A stretch of DNA of 64,000 nucleotides from Tetraselmis striata (Eukaryota > Chlorophyta > Chlorodendrophyceae > Chlorodendrales > Chlorodendraceae): the NCBI GenBank assembly GCA_006384855.1, contig VCJN01002566.1, positions 62,001 to 126,000 on the forward strand, given 5' to 3'. The notes under the pieces are model-generated. The model was not told the DNA's origin. It searched no databases and saw only the letters and a program-made list of their open reading frames with translations. Positions within the stretch are counted from its first letter, which is position 1. Every line of letters starts with the position of its first letter. The position numbers were made by a program, and so were the translations under genes. Shown piece by piece: positions 33,746 through 46,463 of the stretch.

Positions 33746-35059
33746 AACGCCCCCCGGGGAGGATGCCGAATGGTGTCCAAATGTGCGGGAGCGGGAAGTG
33801 CGGGACGCCCTCCCCGGTCACAACGACGACCCCCGACCGGACCACCAACTCATAGCGATGAACGGGAACGGACGCCACGATGAACGCACATCACGGTCGA
33901 CGCGGGTGGAGTGAGGGCGAGGGTCATGCCACCCGCCTTGAGGGTGACCGCGGAGTGGGCGAATAAGACCGTCCCCGGGGCGAAAAAAGTCCTCGGGGAT
34001 TCATCAGTCATCGTCGTCCTTCGCGATCCTCAAACCGGCTAGTGGTATTTTACTGCTTTTTAGTTTTTACTACAAATAAGTCCCCCTCCCTCCCCGCCAC
34101 CCGCTGCATGGGTGGACCCGACGACCGTCCTCGGCACTCTGAATCGCGAGCCCCCCCTCCGCCTCCATCCCCGGCTTGGGCGGGGCTCGTGCACGGGTGG
34201 CACCTTGGTAGCCTTGGCCCGCTCGTGCTGCCAATGCCGCGGAGGAGCAGTGCGAGCTGGACACCGGCGTCTTATATCGTTCCCGGTCCGGTCAACTCCC
34301 CGTTCGCTGTTCGTTGAGCACCCTCTCCCTTCCTGTCATGTGAACGCCTCCGTCACATTCGGCGGTTCGGCATTATTGCGCCGCTATTGGAGCGGCCCGG
34401 GATGTGGTAATGGGGAGGGAGTTCTACATTCGGCGGAAGGGGACCCGACCGAGCTGGCGGCGGATTTGGCGCTAGGAGGCCCGTGTAGGTTACCTGCCCG
34501 TGGCGCCCCGTTCTGGGTTGACCCCCCCCCCCCCCCCCCCCGGCGCCACTCCCGCTCCTTGCCGCGAGACCTCCGTCTTCGAAGCTCGTTTCCTGTCGGA
34601 GCCTCCACCTCACATTCGGCCTATTGCCGATATTGGAGTGGCTCGGGAATCCGGGATTGTGCGGGGAGAGCGTCCCTACTACGTGGTGCGGCGGCCGGCG
34701 GGTGGTGATGCCTGCTCGGTGGCTGCCATGGTGGTTCTCGCCTCTGGTGGCCCGTAGCTGGAATTCCTTCTAGATGTTTATATGGATTTCTTGAATGTTG
34801 CAGCTAGGCAACACATACATGCAATCATACATTTTACTGTTTTTTAAAGCGATGCTGCCATCGATAATTAAATCGGGAGCCACGATCCCACATATTTCTT
34901 CAATGGCGACCGTGAGATCGCTGCAGCGATGACACATCGTCACGAACCCAACCGTCGATGCTACATATATCCCACGATGGCTGTTGATTCTCGGTTAATT
35001 CTTGTTGCACCAGTCGTTTAATCAATTCTTATTGTGGCTTCGATTAAATCGACGGTTAA
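33746..35059. other. No confident gene
   Basis: Contains a 20-nt C run (about 34522-34541) and a diverged local duplication, in which 34340-34400 resembles 34598-34660 (CACATTCGGC...ATTGGAGYGGC). The remaining frames look like shadows. Confidence 0.4.
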
Positions 35060-35250
35060 ATATCGGTACACCAGTAAATACCACCATCTAAATATCGGTG
35101 CACAAGTAGTAGATATTCATCCGGAACCTATTATAAATATCGGTGTTTCAAGTATTACAGCCCAATAAATATTGGTGCACCGGTAAAGTGCGATAGCACC
35201 GAAATATCGGTGCACCAGTAAATCCAACCACCTAAATACCAATGCACTAG
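35060..35250 (+). repeat. AT-rich degenerate tandem repeat
   Basis: AAATATCGGTRCACCAGTAAA recurs with changes at about 35057, 35094, 35135, 35167, 35201 and 35235. The irregular 35-60-bp spacing suggests an old decayed array. Confidence 0.65.
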
Positions 35251-35344
35251 TAAATTCCACGCGTAAAGAATGATTCGTGGTGCGATTCGTGATTATTTGC
35301 TGTCTGGTGCACAAAGTTTCGATCTTTATGTATCAATACTTGAT

Positions 35345-35690
35345 GCGGATCCTTTGCAAGAAAGCCCACGGGGGTGGGGCGAGTACGACATTGGTGATCC
35401 ATAGACTTCCAATTAGCTGCTGTAGTCTCTCGTACTTGCAACTACCTCACTATACGTAGTAGTATAGAAAATGACAAAGCTATTGCTGATCATGTGATGG
35501 AACGAGGTGGGGCTTGGAAACGAAAGAGACCGGCCGCCGTAGATTGAGCTGCGATTGCACTATGTGTAGCCCATAAAGGCTAGAGATAGCATGCCCTCGG
35601 AACAACTCAGTCCCAGATGAAGTGGAGAGCGACAAACAAACACGTAGTTGTATAACCAATTACAATTATATGATTATATTTATTGCAAAT
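35345..35690 (+). repeat. Dispersed repeat family B, copy 2
   Basis: Aligns with 9745-10070 (see that entry). It ends near CCAATTACAATTATAT, matching CAATTGCAATTTCA of copy 1. Confidence 0.65.
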
Positions 35691-36362
35691 TTTACGCCAT
35701 ACCATGACCACGAGTACCCGGGTAGTTACTCGGCGCATGCAACATCGCATGAAATATGCAGGTAGCCGTGCGCGCCATCACCACACAAGAGCTTTGCCTT
35801 TCGGCAGCTAGCCAGGAAGAGGGCTCGTCGATAACTCTCCCACGCGCATATTACTTGTGGTGTTGTGCATGCGAGGATTACAACCGTTTTGCTTCTGAAC
35901 CAACGGTGGATTCTGCATCCTGGAGGTTTCGTCCCAAGCTCTAAATAATCAGCGAGTAGTTGCAACAAATATCCTACACGGAGGGTGATGAGTAGGTTTC
36001 ACACCAAAATAGGGTCACATGGCACGAGTACGTCGACACGCATAGGCTATGGCGGCCATCCATGCGCGGCTGCTTGCTGAATGGGGAGCATCATGAGATT
36101 AATGGCGCCGGAGCCACACGCGCGGTTAATACATGTAATTGTCTGGGTGCGTGGCGACTCACTTTGCTTCGTAGTGGGACTATAAGATCCAATGCGCTCT
36201 CACCTTTTTAAAATACACGGCAGATGTCCCGAGTTGTTCCAATAATGTACTTTAGTAATATGTATGCCGCCCGTGCACTCAGTCATAATGTTGTTGTGTT
36301 GGTAAATTCGCAGGGTCATAATGTTTATTGTTTGCGGAAAGATGTGTGAAACCCGGATATTT
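35691..36362. other. No gene seen
   Basis: AT-rich sequence without a supported ORF or structured repeat. Confidence 0.5.
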
Positions 36363-36633
36363 GTTCCCCTACCTCTTGGGTTGAGCGGAGGAAAAGGAGA
36401 GCCGCGTCCGAAATCGCCTGGAATATGAGAGAATCGATACCGGTTACAATACGGTCTTATCACGGATTTTTAGGCGTCCGTCCTCCGTCCTCCAGTGCTG
36501 CGTCTTCGCGTATGAACCGTCATACGTTCGATCTGTGCTCGTTTGATTTCTAGGATGACCTCCGAAGACGGTAAGATTCTGAATGGATGCGCGTGTATTC
36601 TAGCCCAGGCACGTCATGTATTCGTCTGAAACG
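36363..36633 (+). repeat. Dispersed repeat family D, copy 1
   Basis: Matches 55748-56012 in the same orientation with clear anchors: CTCTTGGGTTGAGCGGAG, GTCCGTCCTCCGTCCTCC, CGTCATACGTTCGAT and GCGCGTGTATTCTAGCC. Homology stops at CGTCTGA in both copies. In the other copy that is exactly where the tyrosine-recombinase element begins. Confidence 0.75.
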
Positions 36634-37117
36634 CCAAAATAACGCGGTACCGCAGCGCGTTTTTATTGCTGAATCAGCAAGCGAGGCGTGCCCTCTATAT
36701 TTATACAGCGACTATGTACACGGTATCTTTCGCGGATGTGGCGAACGAACGTGATAGTTCACGTTATATCGTTCGGACATTAGGCGAGTGAAGTAAGCAG
36801 GTAAGTACAACGGCACTTACCTGCCAAGCCCCCGCACCGCTAACCCCGCACCCGGTACACGGTGGTCACGGTACACGGTGGTACACGGCGCACTATGTAC
36901 ACGGTGGTCCGAGGATATGCTGTAACATGATGGTAGTGTAAAAAGGGGTCGCCGCGGTGCGGGGGCAGTCCGCCGACCCGGGGCCCGGCGTCCGTCGACG
37001 GACGGGCGACGGTCGAGCGACGGCGTCCGGCGTCCGGTGCCGGTACAGGCGGCGGGCGTGGCGATTCGCGCCGTGCCCGCCCCGTAGACCTGACGACCGG
37101 CCCGACCTGCGCGGCCT

Positions 37118-37151
37118 CGTGCGGGATGCGGGCCGCCTGTAGGCGGCTTGT
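37118..37151 (-). repeat. Hairpin repeat family E, copy 1
   Basis: The reverse complement reads CAAGCCGCCTACAGGCGG then CCCGCATCCCGC. The GCCGCCT/AGGCGGC arms form a strong short stem. Related copies lie at 37386-37415, 48087-48117 and 48237-48267. Confidence 0.6.
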
Positions 37152-37385
37152 ACTGTATTGCTGATCTTGTAGTGCTGCTTTTTTTTTTTTTTGGGTAATA
37201 CAACTTTTAGCGGTGGGTTGGGTACCGGCCTTTTTGTAATGCCGGCCCGCTTTTACGCGGCTTGCAGATTTAATCTGTTTTACAAAATAATACGTCTCTT
37301 TTGAAAAATAAAATTACTGACAAATCTAACGCTAAAAGCATTATTACCCGGAAACAACAATATTACAAATAAGATCAGAAGTACA

Positions 37386-37415
37386 AGCCGGCTAAAAGCG
37401 GCCCGTATCCCGCAC
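37386..37415 (+). repeat. Hairpin repeat family E, copy 2
   Basis: CAAGCCGGCTAAAAGCGG + CCCGTATCCCGC. Facing copy 1 in the opposite orientation 235 bp away. Confidence 0.6.
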
Positions 37416-39434
37416 GGCCGCACCACGCTCAACCCAAGAGGTAGGGGCACCTCCACAAATCCCCGGCGCGAAGCGCCGCTTAGTGTGGAGAGGTGTACAT
37501 CATATTTCTCTAGTATCATTACATACATTATATATGTATGCATATAATATACTACCACTGGTACCATAGGTCGCTACTCATTTGCGATCGACAGCCTGCC
37601 GTCGCGCGTCCGTCCAATATACACGTTCTGGTCTGCTGTCACGCGAACCGTCAATCGTTGCTGCTGTCTTTCGAGAGCACCCGAATTCTTGATGATGCTG
37701 CTCGTCTTGCATTCCGTAGTCCGTACACATACATATATATATGTTATACGTGTGGCTTTTCTTTGCATTATGCTTCCTACACTATATACCCACATACATA
37801 TTCGCTACATCGCAGCTACCAATACTCAAGACATGAAGACGGAGGCGGTGCTCATTCTCGTCGCGTGGGCTTCAGGCAGCTTCATTGAAGTTGCCCGTGA
37901 CGTTGTACTACGCGGTAGGCTCTTGTTGCTTACGCTTTTGTAATTCAAACCAATACTGGTACTAACCAAGCAGAGGTATGTTATTTATTATCTACTGCTC
38001 TCTCTATCACCCATTCTGATATATTACGGGGGAACTTTCGAGTTGAAACAGGGATGCGTCGGGAGTGTACGGGCAATGAACGACCGCGCCGTGGGCCCGC
38101 ACACCGGTTCGCGTAGGTACTCGTTTCTAAAGACCGTAAACGGGTCTCAAATCCGAGATGTGTAGCTGGCAACGCTTTTTGGCTACGTGGCACGCGCTAC
38201 GTGCGTAATATTAGCACGTGACCGCTCGCGCTCCTCCCTCATCATCCCGCCGCCAGCCCCATCCCTGCCCGCGACACACAAGACGAGGCACCTGAACGCC
38301 ACCATATGACTACGTTAGCGCGCTGCTACCGCGGTATGCGCGTGATGTTGCCGGCCGGTGTGTTCGATTGGCATCGGGGGGGCGGGATGGGTTGGCGAGA
38401 CGGGTGGTCACGTGGGCTCTGAGTTTTCATCAAATGACGTTATATTTGACTGTATCAACCGGATACTAATCACTATTCGCACTCGTTTCGGTAGTTGCAT
38501 CTCAGGATTGTGACCCCGCTATACACAGCTTAAACCCCGGGAGGATTTCATTTAGCGTGGCTGGGGGGATTATAGTACTCAGTAGTGTATCTCAGTACAA
38601 AAGCGCCTTTCCGGCTCCCAACTACCCGCTCCGATACTCGCACCCGGGTACCATGTACCCGTATACGGCAAGAAAGCGAAGCGTACTGATCGAACAATGG
38701 ACGCTTCGCTGGATATTGATCCATTTGGTTGCTATTGTAGCCCCGCCTGGCACGGCACGGGTACTCCAGCAATGGTAGTGTTGCGGGTGTTGCCCGTCTG
38801 CTAGCATATTCCGGGCAGCAGGTACCTACCCTCCTAGTCTGTTTTGTCGGGCAGCACTGTTATTGCGTGTTGCTCACAGCATGCATAGCCATATGGTCTA
38901 GGCATATGATGCACAAAGGTTCATAAGGATGACAATTCAGGATGGTGTATGAGGCATCTAGGTTAATAGGGCCCACTGTGTTCATACTCTCTGAAAGCCG
39001 TTTATGTTAGCGACTGAGATTTTAGAGGTGGACTGGATGATGCTTGCGCGTGTTGCACGGGATTTGGCATTCTCACTCCAACATGGAAGCTGCATCAATT
39101 TAGTCACAACTGGGAGGCAGGGCTGATGCGCCGATCATAAATCAAGTGAGAGCAGCGTGCTTCTTACACACCGGTCCGCTGTGTCACAGCGCGGTTGTAA
39201 ATGATATGATCCTCGCTGGCACAATAGTGCCATCCATATCACACAATATGCTCACTACCATCATTGCCCTGAGTACGCTGTGGAAATACAATGTGCACGC
39301 TTCGCAGTGTGCCAAACAACATATTTCCGCAACGAATACGCTCTAGCCTATGCCTTCACATCTACACAGCGCACCAATGGCACACCAATGCCGTGTGGGC
39401 ACCGCTCGTCGGTGCCATTCTCCTGGCGTTAGCG

Positions 39435-39435
<1 letters not shown>

Positions 39436-39466
<31 letters not shown>
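39436..39466 (+). repeat. 31-nt poly-G tract
   Basis: The longest G run in the window, about 70 bp downstream of the channel gene's stop codon (poly-C on the coding strand). Confidence 0.85.
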
Positions 39467-39467
<1 letters not shown>

Positions 39468-39535
39468 AGCTGCCATAGCTGTGCAGCATCGCTCCAGGGA
39501 GAAAGCCACAAACGGACCGCATGCGGCGGGTGTGG

Positions 39536-42500
39536 CTAAGGCATGCCTCCAACGCCAGCACCGTCATGACTGGTGGCTTGGTCAACTGGGATGGCCGGGT
39601 CAGACCCCTGCGCGCTGCTGGTGGGGCTGAGGAAACGGACAGCCCGAGGGACGCTGCTGTCCCTCTCCGGAACGCTGGCGTTGCTTGTCTTGCGGAGGGC
39701 GTCGCGGATGCGCTCGTCCAGGTCAGCGCTGTGTGGAGACTCCACTTGGCCCGGGACTATCAGCGGCACGCGCTCGCCCTCGTCTTCCTCGCCGGTGTGC
39801 TCCCCCAGAGTCATGTTGCTTGCGGCGGTGGCCCTCCTGCTGACGGCGGCCGGCTCGTGCAGGCTGCGCTGCAGCTGCTCCGTGAAATGCTTCGCCTCGC
39901 TGCTCGTCCGCTTTAATGCGGCGGGCTTGTACAGCCCCTGCCCTCGCCCTGACTCGTCCGGTGTCCCGGCCGCGGAGCTCATGCGCCTGTCCCTGGGCGC
40001 GGTGGACTTGCGCCCCGGCCGCGCCTGCTTCTGGATGCGCTGCGCGTCGGAGCTGTCGGCCTCGTAGGCCGCCCACAGGTTGCGGCTCATGAGGTCCACG
40101 CTGGCGCGCGGGTTGGCGCCGGCCGTCACGCGCTGCAGCATCTGAGTGGACGCCATCTGCGATGAGGCGGGACCCGCGTCGCCGCCCGCCGAGCTCTTGC
40201 TGGGGCTGGCTTTGGCAGCCGAGTCCTCGACGGGCTGCGCCCCGAGGTCCAGGACCCTCTTGCTGCCGGCTGCCGGCTCGTGCAGGCTGGGCTGCAGCTG
40301 CTCCGTAAAGCGCTTCCCGTCGCTGCTCATCCGGTGCGTGAAGGCCGATGTCGCCTTCTTGTACAGCCCCTGCCCCCGCCCCGACTCGTCCGGTGTCCCG
40401 GCCATATAGCTTCTGCGCCTGTCCCCGGGCGCGGTGGACTTGCGCCCCGGCCGCGCCTGCTTCTGGATGCGCTGTGTGTCGGAGCTGTCGGCCTCGTAGG
40501 CTGCCCACTGGTTGCGGCTCATGAGGTCCATGCTGGCGCGCGGGTTGGCGGCGGCCGTCACGCGCTGCAGCATCTGAGCGGACGCCATCTGCGCGTCGCC
40601 GCCCGGCGAGCTCTTGCCGGGGCTGGCTTTGGCAGCTGCGGTGGCGGTTGACTCCTCGGCGATGCCGCTCAGGCCACCGCCGCGGCTACCGGTGCCGCCG
40701 GCGTCCTGGTGCATGTTTGCCTTCATCGTGGCGAGCAGGCCGCCCGCGCCTCCGCCGCCTCCGCCTCTTCCGCCCCCGAGCGCACCCTTCAGCGCGCTCG
40801 CGGCGGCCGTCTTGATCTTCTCCGCCATGAAGGAGCGCTCGATGCGCTTCATGCGGCTGCTCATCTCCTCGTGGCGCAGCTTGGAGATCTCAGTGAGCGC
40901 CTGCAGCTGCGCCAGGATGTGGTCCTCCACCCTGCGGAAGCAGTGACCACACTGTCGGCGACAGAGTGCGCGGCGCCGGGCAGCTACAGACTGTTCAAGG
41001 ATAGCTGGACAGCCACAAAAGCGGCTGCACGTGTCGAACTGGTATTTCTACAGCGGTCCACAAATACGGGTAGACACGAATGGGAGAATGTGCAACTCCA
41101 AACAAGCAGATACGAAATGCTCACAAGTGGAGATAAAGCAGCGCTATACTCCAGCGATGTATCTTGGCAGTAAGGCTTAGCGATAGTCGGGTGGGGGAGG
41201 GGGTTACCTTTCGTCCCCGTTGTCGATGCGCAGGGCTGGGAGGAAGTAGTCCTGGTAGCGGCCGCGGACCTCGTAGGTCTCCGAGTGCTCAGACTGAGCC
41301 ATCAGGACCCAGCGGGATCGGTAGCCAATGACGCTCATCCATATTTCCTTCTGCATGATGTACCTGTGCGCAGCGGGGCGAGGATGCGGGGGATGCGGGG
41401 ATGCGGGCGAGCGCGTGAGCGTAAGCGCGCCGCAATGGATGGCTTGTCGGTGGCGGGCGCGGCAGAGGCGGCGCTCTGACAAGTGCCGGGGGGCAGGGGG
41501 TTCTTACTCGGCGAGATTGAGCGCCCAGGTGTGCACCGACATGCCCTGTTGGGAGGAGCAAGGGGGCAGAGGTTGAAGCATTAGGCTTGTGCGGCGTGCT
41601 GACGCATGACGCAATGCGGGAAACTGAGCGGATTGCGCTTCAGAGCACCGCTTCCAGGATCTGCTCTCTCTATAATTTCCGGCCAGTTCTCTCAGCGTAC
41701 GACCCACCTACTTTTTGCTACTTTTATTTACCTCCATGCTAAACGGTCATCATTGAATATATTAGTACTCTTAGGATTCAGGGTTTTAGGTTTTAGGGTA
41801 TATCTGTATTGGGTTGTTCTGAAATCCCAAACCGCAAACAAAAACCCTAAACCCAAACCCTAAATCCCAGATTATAGAACAACCCTATATCAGTGACAAT
41901 ATAGTATATAAATTCCACACTTGATTCTTCTCATGGACTTTGACACCTAATTTCTACTTTACTTTTGATCTATATCGGTATTGGGATCACACGCCTTTTT
42001 TTTTCCGGGTTGAGGGATGTACACACGAGCAGCAACCCAAAATCAGCAAGCATGTCGGGCAGGGCCTCACCTGGATGCGCTCGTACGTGTCGGAAAACAT
42101 GGCGATGAGCAGGTTGAGGAGCACGATCATCGTGACAAGCAGGAAGAGCACCGCCGAGATGTTTGCAACCGGGTGGTCCAGGCACGGATGCGTGTCGTAC
42201 CAAGAAGTGGTGCCTGCGCGCAAGACAGCGCGCCATAACAGCGTGTGAATTACAGTCCGCCACACTGCCAGTTAGTTGGCTAGTGATTCCTAGGGTCTAG
42301 AGATGTTAGGGTTCCCATCATCCTACGCCCTAAAATCCGTAAGGCTCCACAAACGTGGGGCCAAACAACAACAACCAGCCTTGCCGCGGTTGTGTTTGTT
42401 TGCGCTGTAGTAGTAGAACTGTCACAAGGATAACCGTAACACCACAAGGGGGGTACTGTTAATGGCGTACCGTGTTATTTTGTTGGCGTGTTCGGGTGAT

Positions 42501-45500
42501 TGTGGTCAACCTGCCGGTAAAGCACCAACATGATGCGTACGCGAGACTGCCAGCCATTCCCCTACCCAAAACAAAACCTCGAGCCGCATGTACCAAAACC
42601 CACCCCAAAGGTTTGCACGTCTTGCATTTGCTGTAGTATATGTGTGCTCTAGCACCCCTGGGGGCAAGGGCGGGGAGAAACGGGGCGGGGGGGGGGGGGG
42701 GGGGGGGGCATGCGCACCCAGTAGCAGGAAGATGAGGCTCATGGTGGATTTCCCCTCCTCCGTCCAGCGCGCCACTTCGTCGTCCTCCAGGTCTGCGGCG
42801 CACTGAGAGTGAACCAGCAAGCTGATGGCGATCAAAAACCCAGGCAGCACCTGTGCGAGCGGCATCCAAGACGTCGCTGAGTGCAATGCGGTTGACACAT
42901 CGCTGGTGTAGGCAGATATAATCCATCGTGCAGCATCGATGCCATTGCGGTACGGCGAGTCACAAGGCGGGAGGATCATGCAGAGCCAGCGGCATGCGGA
43001 GCGGTCATATGGCAATTGGGGCTTACCAGCAGAAGGATGAGCATGCACTTCATGAGGTCGCGCCGGATCATCTCGATCTACAGGAGCGGATCAACCAGCA
43101 AAAAACGAGTAGTTAGGATGTGAGCGTGCGGTCAACCAGCCGCAGTTATCTTACAAGGCAGAGAGGCAGAGCAGGAGGTCCACCCACCAGAGTGATGCAG
43201 AAGGAGCCAAACCCGCGCGTGAACTTGGCAAAGTACAGCACCCGCAGCCACATGGTGATCACCGCGACTGCCAGCACCTGCGCCACCTCGCGGTAGTATC
43301 CTGTGGCGCCGAGCACACAACTCAGCTGGCCTACTAGCGCCTACTCCACCAGCCTGGCCTGGCCGGCTGGTTGTCACAGTCACAGCGGTTGGGCGCACGT
43401 GGGAGCAGGAAGGAAAGGGGGAGAGGGGGGTCTGCAGGTCGCACCGTAGGCATGAAGGGCGTACGCCCCAAAGATAGGGACAAGCGCGCAGAGGCTGTGC
43501 AGAAACCTCCCAAAGATTGGCCTGCAGACATGCAGCGGACGTCACGCCTCCGCAAAAGTCAAGCGAGGCGCAGCGCGAGGTAGGGAACATTGCGGAAGGG
43601 GGAACCGCAGACAGGGCAAGGGTTGCATTGGGCCTAGCACGCACGTCCAGTCTTTTGTTTTGATGCAGACGGACGACACGAGCATTGTCTCCTCCCAGAG
43701 CATCAGCAGCGCGGTCACCAGGCTGGCTGTCTTATACCCCTCCAGCCACGAATCCTGACAGGGGAGAGAGGTGACAATGGGAGGTGGGCACCCACATCGC
43801 CATCTACTGCCTGATGGTACGAGTCGGGGACGGCGAGCGATTGTCGGTGTATATATACCTGTTATAGCGAAACATACGCTACCAGGGAGGTATGTACGGT
43901 TCCACAGAATACGCTGGGTCATGCAACGGGCGTTTCCCGAGTACCGTACGTCATCCAATTGCACTCTACGCCAATGTCGGGATGTCACTGCAGTGTGGCG
44001 TCGGTATCAAGGTTTATGTTACACAATACCAAGCGGAATGTGAGCATACGATTTCGGGGCCTGTGGGACAGCTACTTGCGATCATACGTGCACACTGCGG
44101 ACACTTGCAGTGACTGTTTTCTCGACCGAGCTCGCGGTGCCACGTGAAGTTGCCAATTCCTGAACCGCAGGTATATTTCAAATACTCAAGGTCGGACCTG
44201 GGACTCCGCGGGGATGGGCTGGCAGTTCCTCCCGGCTGCCGTAATCCGCGAGGTACTCGAGCGACGTCTGCTTGAAGCGGATGGCCCACGCGCTGGTGCA
44301 GACCAGTGCCGCGAGGTAGAAGAGGAGGTCAAACAGGAGGCACATCCGGCCGAAAGCCTTCCACTTCCACCTTCAACACACCCACACGTCGCCATCAGTG
44401 AGGACAACCAGCGTGGCCCGCTTCTCCCGCTGGCACCGGTGTAGCTGATCATAATTACGCCACGCCTGGGTCCTGGTCCGCATAGCAACATAATGGTAGA
44501 TAAAACTCCTGGCAGTTCACGCTTATAATGTGGGACCGTTAAGCGCCCCAGAGTGGCCACCGCGGGATTTTCATGTTAAGTTAGAAAAACGCATCTCATA
44601 ATTGGCACGTTCCCGGTCATAAAACCTGCACGTGTTGGAGTACGTGACGGTTACAAGTGAAACGCCATAAGCTCCCCCCTTTAGCTGGCTGTTGCTCATC
44701 TTGGGGTATAAGTCACATCTCAAAGTTCCGTGACTTCTGAGGGTCTGTGAATTTACCAGCAACGGAGGGCTTAACTAAGTTGCAAAGCGTCACCGAATAG
44801 CACTTGTGCACAACCTGATGAGAGAATTCGCCCGAACGGCGCATGACTGGTCAAACCCGGATACAACCCGGTCCTTCTCACAGCCTCTGAAGTGACGCCC
44901 ATACATCACGCTTTTCATATCACTTTCGCTGCGACTACTGGCCGAACTCCGGCAGGAAAGCCCGCGGCAGCCTCACCATATGACTGCCATCACAGCCGGG
45001 TGCGACACGGACTCCATGGCCTCCATGCGGATCATCTTTGTCAGGGGGCTCAGACCCGGCTGCGACCTGCGCGCCCACAACAATTGGCATGAGAGGTCAA
45101 TGCGGGTGGGGAAATGAGTGTCCTGTACAGGCGGGGCACGATTGTACTGTACTTTGCAGAGCTCGCAAGGCGTACCGTGAGCCATCCGGGAAGCGCACAG
45201 AGCTATCCTTGGAGTCGATCAGGCCCAGGTCATTAAACCTGGAGCGGACAGCGCCACACCAGAGTCAGTCGGTACCTGTCACGACTGCAAGCAGCTCGGC
45301 TGTGGGTGTTGCGACAGGCCGCGATTGTTGCGCTCGGTGATTGGGGTCGCCGCGTCACCTGATGATGCAGTTGTCCTTTGAGTCCCGGGATACCACCTCC
45401 AAGTCCAGCGCATTCAGAGCCTGAAGCACAAGCGCATGACAGGTTACCATGAGAGGCATTGTGTCGGTATAAATGCTACCAGTCCTGCCCCGCGCGCGAC

Positions 45501-46432
45501 AAACAAAAACCAGAGGTGCCCAATGCAAGCAGCGGGGCCGGACCTCGCGCCGCACGCCTGGATGCGGGCTGTGCATGGCCAGCAGCAGTACATCCTGCTC
45601 CAGCTCCCAGTACATCAGCATGAGCGACATCACCGTCTGGTGGTCGCCGTCCTTCATGTTGATCCCAAAGCATGCATAGTACCTGCGCCACGCCATGGGA
45701 AAGCGCCCCCGCCGCCTGAGCATTGCATCCGCGATGATGCATGATGATGGCGGTTGATTTGGCAAGGCGGAGAGTGTGGTCCCACATCTGTTGTGGGCAC
45801 TGACTGACCATGAGTCACATCGGCGACACCCAGCCTCTCAAAGGGGGGGGGGGGGGGGGGCAGTCACATAGATCTGCTCCGTCAAGCCAGTCTGCGCATC
45901 TGCGTACTTACAAAAACACCTTCACGAACGTGCCCTAAACCTTAAAATCAATAATCTCATATCGAAGTAAAGGACGCCGGCCGGTCCTCAAATTGTTGGG
46001 CACTAACATTTACGTTCTTACATTAATTTGGTGTTATTTGCAGGTACTATAATATGACACGTACAGTTTCGCTTCTGCGTTCGACTCCGCGGCGGCGAGT
46101 GCGTGGTGACCCGGCCAGAGCGGCTGCAGCCTCGCCGCTTGCGTGAGCACTACGCCGGTACGAAACCGCGCCGGGAGGGCCGGCGGTGTGCGCACCATGC
46201 GTCCCGGTGCAGGTCGTCCTTAATGTACGGATCGGCGCCCTTCTGCATTAGCTGGTCCAGTACCTCCAGGCAGCCCAGCCGCACCGCCTTTATCACCGCC
46301 GTCTGACCCGCGTCCGCCTGCGTGCGCCCTTCCACGCGGCCGTTGATGTGCGCGCCCGCCTCGATGGCCGCTTCGACATCCTCCGCGCTATCCTGCGCGT
46401 CCCGGAGCGTCAGGCCAGCAATTATCATCACT

Positions 46433-46463
<31 letters not shown>

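Larger units (their letters stand above)
36634..39535. other. Gene-free interval
   Basis: Holds a GC-rich patch at 36950-37150, an 11-nt or longer T run at about 37181-37191, two copies of the hairpin motif (separate entries) and a 31-nt G run at 39436-39466 just beyond the 3' end of the channel gene. Small frames exist but none is convincing. No RNA gene was recognised. Confidence 0.45.
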
